From: Achromobacter mucicolens
GTDB taxonomy: Bacteria; Pseudomonadota; Gammaproteobacteria; Burkholderiales; Burkholderiaceae_B
Direction: 5' to 3'
NCBI RefSeq assembly: GCF_902859725.1
Contig: NZ_CADIJP010000011.1
Coordinates: 62,001 to 126,000 of the forward strand
Length of the DNA stretch: 64,000 bases
This document shows, one piece after another, positions 8,411 through 15,553 of this stretch. The notes beneath the pieces were generated by a model that worked only from the letters and a program-made list of their open reading frames with translations, was not told the origin of the DNA and searched no databases. Numbering within the stretch: the first letter of the stretch is position 1; every line of letters starts with the position of its first letter. The translations under genes were made by a program, and so were the position numbers.

Positions 8411-9340
8411 TTAGGCGGGGCCGATCGGCCCCGACGCCGCCCGCGCGGCGTCGGCGATGCTGGCAATGAAGGCCTTGGCGGCTTCCGGCATGATGCGCCC
8501 GGCCAGCGTCTGCACTTCGAAGTGGCGTTCGTTCATTTCGCGGTCGCGCAGGGGCACGGCGACGATTTTTCCCCAAGCCAGACGGTTGCGGATCGCCAGT
8601 TCGCCGCAGAAGGCGACCCCGCCGCCCGCGCTGGCAAAGCCGACCAGCGCGTCGATGCTGCGGCTGGTGAAGGCCGGCTCGCAATGCAATTGCTGGCGGC
8701 TGCAACTGATGTCGATGAGCTGGCGCAGCGTGGAATCGGGCGTGGGCAGCGCAAGCGGATACGCCATCAATTGCGCCAGCGCCATCTCGCGGCGGTCGGC
8801 CAGCGGATGCCCGGCCGAAAGGATCGCGCGCACCGGCGCGGGCACGCGCGCTTCCACGCGGATGTCGCGCTGAGACGTCAGGCTGAGCGTGACGCCGATG
8901 TCCGCCGAGCCGTCCCGGATGCGCTGGGGAATCTCCTGCTGCGAGCAGACATCCAGCGAAAACCGGATACCGGCGTAGTGCTGCCGGAACGCCGCGATGG
9001 CGGCCGGGACGAATTCCGACGCATAGCCCTCGGTGCTGACGATGCGCACATGACCCTGGCGCAGCCCGCGCAGCGCCAGGATGTCGCCCGCCACGCGCTC
9101 CACGTCCTGCTGCATGCGCTTGGCGTGCGCGGCCAGCAGTTCGCCGGCGGCGTTCGGGACCATGCCGCGGGCTCGGCGCTCGAACAGCAGCGTGCCCAGT
9201 TCGCGTTCGACGCGGGCAATCTGCCGGCTGACGGCCGACGGGGCGACATCCAGGCGGGCGGCGGCTTCGCTGACCGAGCCGGTGCGCACGACTTCCAGGA
9301 AATAGCGCAGGGAAATCTCCTGCAGGACGCGAGGGTTCAT
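8411..9340 (-). CDS. LysR-family regulator (probable regulator of dsdA)
   Basis: A 309-residue regulator with the standard N-terminal winged helix (SLRYFLEVVRTGSVSEAAARLDVAPSAVSRQIARVERELGTLLFERR, about residues 9-56) and a periplasmic-binding-protein-like effector domain. The start at 9340 (MNPRVLQEI) places the HTH at the usual distance; an upstream ATG at 9370 would overlap the operator-like palindrome at 9355-9371. It is divergent from dsdA with a 119-base shared promoter region, the classic arrangement for a LysR activator. The analogy to DsdC is by position only; the effector may be D-serine or another substrate of the downstream genes. Confidence 0.88.
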   Translation of the reverse strand: MNPRVLQEISLRYFLEVVRTGSVSEAAARLDVAPSAVSRQIARVERELGTLLFERRARGMVPNAAGELLAAHAKRMQQDVERVAGDILALRGLRQGHVRIVSTEGYASEFVPAAIAAFRQHYAGIRFSLDVCSQQEIPQRIRDGSADIGVTLSLTSQRDIRVEARVPAPVRAILSAGHPLADRREMALAQLMAYPLALPTPDSTLRQLIDISCSRQQLHCEPAFTSRSIDALVGFASAGGGVAFCGELAIRNRLAWGKIVAVPLRDREMNERHFEVQTLAGRIMPEAAKAFIASIADAARAASGPIGPA

Positions 9341-9354
9341 GGTCGGATCCAAGG

Positions 9355-9371
9355 TTTGCGGAAAGCGCAAA
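9355..9371. promoter_or_regulatory. Palindromic LysR-type operator candidate
   Basis: TTTGCG-N5-CGCAAA is a perfect dyad of 6 bp arms in the shared region between the LysR gene and dsdA, 15 bases from the regulator start. It contains the T-N11-A core of LysR recognition sites. A related half (GCTGCAAAGC) occurs about 40 bases closer to dsdA and could be the activation half-site. Confidence 0.55.
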
Positions 9372-9459
9372 GAAGAATTCTAACCATTGATATTGCTGCA
9401 AAGCGTTGCCCGCCTCTAGGATGTGGGCATTCCTTGCGCTCCCATTCGCTAGCACAGCC

Positions 9460-10809
9460 ATGTTTCAATCCGACGCTCCCTCCAAATCCCCCGTTCTGGA
9501 TTCGCTCCGGCAAGCAAAGCCGGTGCTGTGGACCGGCCCTGAAACGCATGCGGCCGCTGCCGGGCCGGGCGCTCACTTCCTGATGGACCAGGTGCTGTCC
9601 GCGCAAGAGCGCTTTGCGCGGTTTGCGCCGCTCTTGGCCGAATTGTTTCCCGAGCTGGCCGCAACGGGCGGCGTGATCGAGTCGCCGCTATTGCCCGCCG
9701 CCGCCATGCAGGCGGCCATGGGCCTGCCGCAGGACGCGGGCCGGTTGTGGATCAAGGCGGACCACGCGCTGCCGGTGGCCGGGTCGATCAAGGCGCGGGG
9801 CGGAATCCACGAGGTGCTGGAATTTGCCGAATCCCTGGCGATGCGTGAGGGCGTGCTGCGCCAGGGCGACGACTACCGAAAGCTGGCCGGCCCCGAGGCC
9901 CGCGCCGTGTTCGGCCGTTATCAGGTCGCCGTGGGGTCCACGGGCAACCTGGGCTTGTCGATCGGCGTGATCGCGTCGGCGCTGGGATTCCGCTCGGCGG
10001 TGCATATGTCGGCCGACGCGAAGGAATGGAAAAAGGCGCGGCTTCGCGCGCGCGGGGTCGAGGTGGTCGAGCACGCGGGCGACTACGAAAAGGCCGTTGC
10101 CGCGGGCCGGGCGCAGGTCGAAGCGGATCCGTTCGGCTATTTCGTGGACGACGAGCGGTCGGCGTCCCTGTTCCTGGGTTACGCCGCCGCCGCGCTGCAC
10201 CTGCGCGTGCAATTGGGCGAAGCCGGCGTGCGTGTGGATGCCGAGCATCCGCTCTTTGCGTACCTGCCTTGCGGCGTGGGCGGGGCGCCGGGCGGCATCG
10301 CGTTCGGCCTGACGCAGCTTTTCGGCCCCCACGTGCATTGCTTCTTTGCCGAACCGGTGCAGTCGCCGTGCTTCCTGGTGCGAATGATGGCGGGCCGCGG
10401 CGAACTGCCGGGCGCCCCGGCGTCCGCGTCGGTGTACGACGTGGGTCTGACCAATGTGACCGAGGCCGACGGCCTGGCGGTGCCGACGGCCTCCGAACTG
10501 GCCTACGCGGCCGTGGGCGCGCAACTGCGCGGGGTCTACACCGTGGAAGACGACACCTTGTACGCAGACCTGGCGCGCCTGAAGGACAGCGAAGGCCTGC
10601 GCATCGAACCGTCTGCCGCCGCAGGCTTCAGCGGCCCCCGCCATCTGTGCGGCACCGATGCCGGCCGGGCGTGGCTGCGGGCGCAGGGCCTGCAGGCGCA
10701 CCTGCCGCAGGCCACGCATCTGGCCTGGACGACGGGCGGGCTGTTCGTGCCCGACGAAGAATATGACCGATTCCTGAGCCGTGGGCGTTCGCTCACGGCC
10801 GGCAACTAG
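9460..10809 (+). CDS. dsdA: D-serine ammonia-lyase (D-serine dehydratase)
   Basis: A 449-residue PLP enzyme that converts D-serine to pyruvate and ammonia in the cytoplasm. The PLP-binding lysine lies in AGSIKARGG (about residue 110) and the phosphate-binding Gly-rich loop is [11 protein letters not shown]. Other family marks are [33 protein letters not shown] and [17 protein letters not shown]. Length equals the usual 440-450. The start giving MFQSDAP was chosen because the upstream in-frame extension runs through the promoter region. Followed on the same strand by a Bug protein and an amidase, and divergent from a LysR regulator. D-serine detoxification or use as carbon and nitrogen source is the likely role. 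Confidence 0.93.
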   Translation: MFQSDAPSKSPVLDSLRQAKPVLWTGPETHAAAAGPGAHFLMDQVLSAQERFARFAPLLAELFPELAATGGVIESPLLPAAAMQAAMGLPQDAGRLWIKADHALPVAGSIKARGGIHEVLEFAESLAMREGVLRQGDDYRKLAGPEARAVFGRYQVAVGSTGNLGLSIGVIASALGFRSAVHMSADAKEWKKARLRARGVEVVEHAGDYEKAVAAGRAQVEADPFGYFVDDERSASLFLGYAAAALHLRVQLGEAGVRVDAEHPLFAYLPCGVGGAPGGIAFGLTQLFGPHVHCFFAEPVQSPCFLVRMMAGRGELPGAPASASVYDVGLTNVTEADGLAVPTASELAYAAVGAQLRGVYTVEDDTLYADLARLKDSEGLRIEPSAAAGFSGPRHLCGTDAGRAWLRAQGLQAHLPQATHLAWTTGGLFVPDEEYDRFLSRGRSLTAGN

Positions 10810-10857
10810 GCGCCGACAGACGCGCCGCATCTCCACCACCTACCATCGAGCACCGCC

Positions 10858-11838
10858 ATGAAAACCTCGTTTCTTGCAGTCAGTCTCGCTTTTGCCAGCA
10901 CCCTCGGCGCGGCCGCGCCCGCCGTGGCTCAGGACGCCTATCCCTCGCGTCCGCTCACGATGATCGTCCCCTTTCCGCCGGGGGGCGCCACGGACGTGCT
11001 GGGCCGCGTGGTGGCCCAGAAGCTGGGACAGGAACTGGGACGCACGGTCGTGGTGGAAAACCGCGCTGGCGCGGGCACGGTGATCGGCGCCAGCTACGTG
11101 GCCAAGGCCGCGCCCGACGGCTATACGCTGCTGGTGAGCTCGGGCACCACCTTCACGGTCAACCCCGCCATCCAGGCCCACCTGCCGTATGACCCGGTCA
11201 AGAGTTTCGAGCCCATCGGCATCGTCGGCCGCACCGGGCTGGCCCTGCTGGCCAACCCCAAGGTGCCGGTCAAGGACTTGAAGGAGTTCGTCGCGTATGT
11301 AAAGGACCCGGCGCATGACCAGCCGCCGTACGGCTCGTTCGGCACGGGCACGACCGCGCATTTCGTGGGCGAGGCCTTCATCGCCGCGGCCAAGCTGAAA
11401 ATGACGCATGTGCCGTACAAAGGCAGCGCGCCCGCGATGACCGACCTGATCGGCGGCCAGATTCCGTTCTCGGTCGACACCGTGGCGGCGGCGCTCCCGC
11501 AAAGCAAGCAGGGCAAGGTCCGCGTGCTGGCGGTGTCCAGTCCCAAGCGTTCGTCCTTCCTGCCCGACGTGCCCACGTTCGCCGAACAAGGCTATCCCTC
11601 GGTCGCGATGGACACGTGGCTGATGGTCGCCGCGCCGCGCGGATTGCCCGCCGACGTGAAGACGCGTCTGGAGCAGGCGCTCAAGGCCACGGTGGAATCG
11701 CCCGAAGTGGTCAAGAGCCTGGAGGCGCAAGGCTTCGAGGCGGCCTTCGCCAGCGCCGCGGAAGGCGAGGCGCTGATCCAGAAGGAACTGCCCATCATGC
11801 GCGAGGTCGCGCAACGGGCCAACATCAAGATCGACTGA
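10858..11838 (+). CDS. Bug-type periplasmic solute-binding protein (tripartite tricarboxylate transporter family)
   Basis: A 326-residue periplasmic protein with a clear signal peptide (cleavage about AVA-QDAYP). The Bug signature follows: YPSRPLTMIVPFPPGGATDVLGRVVAQKLGQELG, VVVENRAGAGTVIGASYVAKAAPDGYTLL and later GKVRVLAVSS with LPDVPTFAEQGYP. These proteins bind small carboxylates or amides. No permease genes are adjacent, so it must work with a permease encoded elsewhere or act in sensing. It lies 48 bases after dsdA and 12 bases before the amidase, which suggests an operon and a ligand that is an amide or amino acid derivative. Confidence 0.92.
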   Translation: MKTSFLAVSLAFASTLGAAAPAVAQDAYPSRPLTMIVPFPPGGATDVLGRVVAQKLGQELGRTVVVENRAGAGTVIGASYVAKAAPDGYTLLVSSGTTFTVNPAIQAHLPYDPVKSFEPIGIVGRTGLALLANPKVPVKDLKEFVAYVKDPAHDQPPYGSFGTGTTAHFVGEAFIAAAKLKMTHVPYKGSAPAMTDLIGGQIPFSVDTVAAALPQSKQGKVRVLAVSSPKRSSFLPDVPTFAEQGYPSVAMDTWLMVAAPRGLPADVKTRLEQALKATVESPEVVKSLEAQGFEAAFASAAEGEALIQKELPIMREVAQRANIKID

Positions 11839-11850
11839 AGGAAGACGACG

Positions 11851-13374
11851 ATGGCTTTGGACGACTCCCTGGTATCGCTGACCGCCGTTGAATTGCGGCG
11901 CATGATCGGCGCCCGCCAGCTTTCGCCGGTGGAACTGCTGGAAGCGTGCATCGCGCGCATCCAGGCCGTGAACCCGTACATCAACGCCGTCACCGCCACC
12001 GCCTTTGAGCGGGCGAGGGCGGAGGCCCGCGCGGCAGAGCGTGCGGTGATGGCGGGCGAGCCGCTGGGCCTCCTGCACGGTTTGCCGATGGGGGTGAAGG
12101 ATCTGGAGCCCACGGCCGGCGTACTGACCACCTACGGTTCGCCTTTGTATCGCGGCCACGTGCCGGACGAGGACATCGAGCTGGTCGCGCGCCTGCGCCG
12201 CGCCGGGGCCATCGTCGCCGCCAAGACCAACGTGCCCGAGATGGGCGCGGGCGCCAACTCGCGCAACACGGTGTGGGGCGCCACGGGCAACCCCTTCAAT
12301 CCCAACCTGAATGCGGGCGGCTCGTCGGGCGGTTCGGCCGCCGCCCTGGCCAGCGACATGCTGCCGGTCTGCACGGGCTCGGACACCGGCGGCTCGCTGC
12401 GCATTCCCGCGTCCAAGTGCGGCGTGGTCGGATTCCGTCCGTCGCCGGGCATCGTGCCCAGCGTGCGCAAACCGCTGGGCTGGACGCCGATCTCGGTGGT
12501 GGGACCCATGGGCCGCACCGTGGCTGACGCCTGCCTGCAAATGGCGGCCTCCGCCGGACCGCATGCTGGCGATCCGCTCAGCTATCCGCTGGATCCGCTG
12601 CAATTCCTGAACCCCGGCATCGCCGATCTGGGATCGCTGCGCGTGGCTTACACCGAAGACTTCGGCGCGTGCGACGTGGACGACGGCATCCGCGCCACCT
12701 TCCGCGAAAAGATCGCGGCCATGCGCCATCTGTTTGCGGCCTGCGATCCGATCGATCTGGATGTCGGCGACGCCCATCGATGCTTTGACGTGCTGCGCGC
12801 CGAGGCCTTCGTAGCCGGCATGCGCGACGCGTACGAAAAGGATCCGTCCAGCCTCGGCCCCAACACCCGCGCCAACTTCGAGATGGGCGCGGCGATGAGC
12901 CTGAAGGACTGCGCATGGGCGCAGGCTGAGCAGACACGCCTGATCAAGCGTTTTCAACGCGCTTACGACGATTACGACCTCATCCTTTCGCCCACGACGC
13001 CCGTGTCGCCCTTCCCGTGGACGCAGTTGTATGCGGACAAGATCAACGGCGTCGCCCAGGAGAACTATTACCGCTGGCTGGCGTTGACCTATGTCGTGAC
13101 GCTGACCACGCACCCGGCGCTTACCTTGCCTTGCGGCCGTGATGCGAACGGCATGCCGTTCGGCCTGCAGATCGTGGGCCGCTTTCGCGGCGACCTCCAG
13201 GTGCTGGCCGCGGCGCAGGCGATGGAGCAGGCCTTCGCGGGCACGGAAGCGCTGCGCCGACCGCGGCCCGACCTGGCCGCGCTGCGCCCGGCGGAACCGG
13301 CGCTGACGTCGATCGTGACGGCGCCGCCGCTGCTCGATGGCGGCGGTGAGGCGGGGTCGGTGTCGGCCGTGTAG
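11851..13374 (+). CDS. Amidase, amidase-signature family
   Basis: A 507-residue hydrolase of the amidase-signature family, which uses a Ser-cisSer-Lys triad. The Lys is in GLPMGVKDL (about residue 79), the signature GGSSGGSAAALASDMLPVCTGSDTGGSLRIPAS contains the cis-Ser and the nucleophile Ser. It probably hydrolyses a linear amide to acid and ammonia in the cytoplasm; no signal peptide is present. Start ATG has GAAGGAAG about 7 bases upstream and lies 12 bases after the Bug gene. The C-terminus ends in a low-complexity Gly/Ala tail. Substrate unknown; the dsdA and Bug neighbours suggest small amide or amino-amide catabolism. Confidence 0.9.
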   Translation: MALDDSLVSLTAVELRRMIGARQLSPVELLEACIARIQAVNPYINAVTATAFERARAEARAAERAVMAGEPLGLLHGLPMGVKDLEPTAGVLTTYGSPLYRGHVPDEDIELVARLRRAGAIVAAKTNVPEMGAGANSRNTVWGATGNPFNPNLNAGGSSGGSAAALASDMLPVCTGSDTGGSLRIPASKCGVVGFRPSPGIVPSVRKPLGWTPISVVGPMGRTVADACLQMAASAGPHAGDPLSYPLDPLQFLNPGIADLGSLRVAYTEDFGACDVDDGIRATFREKIAAMRHLFAACDPIDLDVGDAHRCFDVLRAEAFVAGMRDAYEKDPSSLGPNTRANFEMGAAMSLKDCAWAQAEQTRLIKRFQRAYDDYDLILSPTTPVSPFPWTQLYADKINGVAQENYYRWLALTYVVTLTTHPALTLPCGRDANGMPFGLQIVGRFRGDLQVLAAAQAMEQAFAGTEALRRPRPDLAALRPAEPALTSIVTAPPLLDGGGEAGSVSAV

Positions 13375-13428
13375 CGCACCGTCGTCACGCCGCGGGCCTC
13401 GCACGGGGCCGCGCCTAGTGAGCAACAA

Positions 13429-13472
13429 GGCCAGCACGCCGCATCACGCGGTTTGCTGGCCTTTCGCTATTT
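13429..13472 (+). terminator. Probable terminator after the amidase gene
   Basis: GGCCAGCA and TGCTGGCC form an 8-bp stem around a GC-rich loop, followed by a T-rich stretch (TTTCGCTATTT). It closes the dsdA-Bug-amidase unit. Confidence 0.55.
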
Positions 13473-13497
13473 CGCCCTAGTCCGTCTTCTAGGGTTA

Positions 13498-13536
13498 TTC
13501 CTGACTAAAAGCTGATTGTCAGCCGTTTGTCAGGAA
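13498..13536. promoter_or_regulatory. Nested inverted repeat upstream of the TRAP transporter genes
   Basis: TTCCTGAC (13498-13505) pairs with GTCAGGAA (13529-13536), and inside it GCTGA pairs with TCAGC (13511-13523). The motif CTGA/TCAG therefore occurs four times in 39 bases. It sits about 140 bases before the DctP start and could be a multimeric operator or an RNA leader structure. The rest of the 300-base gap 13375-13674 holds the terminator and a purine-rich ribosome-binding site (AGGAGA) but no gene I can support. Confidence 0.5.
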
Positions 13537-13674
13537 GGTTTAATCACTCCAAAGTTGCGCATCAGACGCATCAGTCGGCAGAGGAAGGCCCAACGCAGGC
13601 CTTTCGCGCCGCACCCTTGCAGCCGTAGTAACTACACGCTGGTCCATGTAGTCCACCCCAGGAGACAACAAGCC

Positions 13675-14802
13675 ATGCAACACGTTACAAAGCCCCGCCG
13701 CCGCAAGTTCATCTCCGGCGCCGCCGCCGCCGGCGCCGTGGCGCTAGGATTTCCCGCCGTCACCAAGGCGCAGAACGCACCCATCTCCTTCCGGTTCCAG
13801 AGCACCTGGCCCGCGAACGACATCTTTCACGAATTCGCCCGCGACTACGCCAACAAGGTCAACGAGATGGCCGGCGGCCAGCTGAAGATCGAAGTGCTGC
13901 CCGCGGGCGCCGTGGTCAAGGCGTTCGATCTGCTGGACGCGGTCTCTGCGGGCACGCTGGACGGCGGCCACGGCGTGGTGGCGTACTGGTACGGCAAGAA
14001 CACGGCCGTGGCGCTGTGGGGGTCGGGTCCGTCGTTCGGGATGGACGCCAACATGCTGCTGGCCTGGCACGAATACGGCGGCGGCAAGGAACTGCTGGTC
14101 GAGATCCAGAAGGCGATGGGCGTGAACGTGCAGTCGCTGATGTACGGACCGATGCCGACCCAGCCGTTCGGGTGGTTCAAGCGGCCCGTCACGAAAGTCG
14201 AGGACGTCAAGGGCGTGAAGTTCCGCACCGTGGGCCTGGCCATCGACATGTACACGGCGATGGGCGCGGCCGTGAACGCGCTGCCCGGCGGTGAAATCGT
14301 GCCGGCGCTGGACCGCGGGTTGCTGGATGGCGCGGAATTCAACAATGCCTCGTCGGACCTGGCGCTGGGCTTTCAGGACGTGTCCAAGATCTGCATGCTG
14401 CAGAGCTTTCACCAAAGCGCCGAACAGTTCGAGGTGCTGTTCAACAAGGCAAAGTACGACGCCTTGCCGGAACACCTGAAGCACATCCTGAGCTATGCCG
14501 CGCAGGCCTCCAGCGCGGACATGTCCTGGAAGGCGGCGAACCGCTATTCGCAGGACTACATCAAGCTGCAGAAGGATCACAACGTCAAGTTCTACAAGAC
14601 GCCGGATGCGATCCTGCAGCAGCAGCTCAAGATCTGGGACGAGATGATCGCCAAGCGGTCGGCCGAAAACCCGCTCTTCAAGAAGGTCCTGGATTCGCAG
14701 CGCGCATTTGCCGAGCGGGTGGGGCGCTGGCACGGCGACACCACGGTCAATTACCGCATGGCCTACAACCACTACTTCTCGCGAAGCACCAAGCCAGCCT
14801 GA
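13675..14802 (+). CDS. TRAP transporter periplasmic substrate-binding subunit (DctP family)
   Basis: A 375-residue binding protein with a Tat-type signal (KPRRRKFISGAAAAGAVALGFPA) and a mature start near QNAPISFRFQSTW. The DctP signatures are VKGVKFRTVGLAIDMYTAMGAAVNALPGGEIVPALDRGLLDGAEF, where the Arg of KFRT is the carboxylate contact in this family. GPMPTQPFGWFKRP resembles 2-oxo-acid-binding members (TakP group), so a keto or hydroxy acid ligand is likely but not proven. The start is the ATG preceded by AGGAGACAAC; a longer frame upstream runs through the nested inverted repeat and is rejected. First gene of the dctPQM-like operon. Confidence 0.93.
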   Translation: MQHVTKPRRRKFISGAAAAGAVALGFPAVTKAQNAPISFRFQSTWPANDIFHEFARDYANKVNEMAGGQLKIEVLPAGAVVKAFDLLDAVSAGTLDGGHGVVAYWYGKNTAVALWGSGPSFGMDANMLLAWHEYGGGKELLVEIQKAMGVNVQSLMYGPMPTQPFGWFKRPVTKVEDVKGVKFRTVGLAIDMYTAMGAAVNALPGGEIVPALDRGLLDGAEFNNASSDLALGFQDVSKICMLQSFHQSAEQFEVLFNKAKYDALPEHLKHILSYAAQASSADMSWKAANRYSQDYIKLQKDHNVKFYKTPDAILQQQLKIWDEMIAKRSAENPLFKKVLDSQRAFAERVGRWHGDTTVNYRMAYNHYFSRSTKPA

Positions 14803-14822
14803 CGCGGTTTCACGCAGGCCAC

Positions 14823-14844
14823 GCGCGCCGCCTAGCCGGCGCGC
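14823..14844 (+). other. Intergenic hairpin between TRAP binding protein and small permease
   Basis: GCGCGCCG and CGGCGCGC form a perfect 8-bp stem with a 6-base loop and no T-run. Such hairpins after binding-protein genes often protect the upstream mRNA or reduce read-through, giving more binding protein than permease. This role is inferred. Confidence 0.5.
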
Positions 14845-14929
14845 GGCGCCTCGCCATGCGTGTCCAGGGTCCATGCGCGTCAGCGGCAGGATAGCCGCTG
14901 CGTGAGTGGGCCCGACTCCAGGACCTTCG

Positions 14930-15553
14930 ATGATCCGAACCGTACGTTTCATAGACAGCATCTCCACCCTGGTGGGCAAGACTTTTGCCTGGCTGATCGT
15001 GGTGCTGACGCTGCACGTGTGCTGGGAAGTTGCCGCACGCTACATCCTGAACCAGCCCAGCGCCTGGGCCTTCGACCTGCAGATGATGTATTACGGCATC
15101 CTGTTCATGATGGCGGGCGCCTACACGCTGGCCAAGAACGGGCATGTGCGCGGCGACATCCTGTATGGCTTTCTGCCGCCGCGCGTGCAGGCCGGCCTGG
15201 ACCTGCTGCTGTTCATCGTCTTTTTCTTTCCCGGTGTGATCGCCCTGGTGTGGGCCGGCTGGTATTACGCCGGCTATTCCATCGCCATCCGCGAACACTC
15301 GTCGCTGATGGCCAACGGGCCGCCCATCTATCCCTTCAAGGCCTTCATTCCCGCCGCGGGCGCGGTCCTGCTGCTGCAGGGCGTGGCCGAGGTCATGCGC
15401 TGCATCCTGTGCCTGAAGCAAGGCGCCTGGCCGTCGCGTGAAGAAGACGTCGAGGAAGTGGACGTCGACAAGCTCAAGCAGATGGTGCACGTGAAGGACG
15501 AAGACATCGCCCAGCTCGATCGTTACGTCACACCCGGGGAGTCAAAGCGATGA
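14930..15553 (+). CDS. TRAP transporter small permease (DctQ family)
   Basis: A 207-residue inner-membrane protein with four hydrophobic segments: TFAWLIVVLTLHVCWEVAA, AFDLQMMYYGILFMMAGAYTL, LDLLLFIVFFFPGVIALVWAGWYYA and AFIPAAGAVLLLQGVAEVM. The conserved W-x-FD-Q-M-YG motif of DctQ proteins is visible. After the last segment comes an acidic tail (REEDVEEVDVDKLKQMV) longer than in many homologues. Start ATG gives MIRTVRFID. The stop overlaps the DctM start by four bases (ATGA), so translation is coupled. Confidence 0.92.
   Translation: MIRTVRFIDSISTLVGKTFAWLIVVLTLHVCWEVAARYILNQPSAWAFDLQMMYYGILFMMAGAYTLAKNGHVRGDILYGFLPPRVQAGLDLLLFIVFFFPGVIALVWAGWYYAGYSIAIREHSSLMANGPPIYPFKAFIPAAGAVLLLQGVAEVMRCILCLKQGAWPSREEDVEEVDVDKLKQMVHVKDEDIAQLDRYVTPGESKR

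Noticed and set aside
10840-13437. Long minus-strand frame opposite the Bug and amidase genes
   Set aside because: The opposite strand encodes two clear families with full motifs; this frame is Arg/His/Gly-rich without recognisable features.
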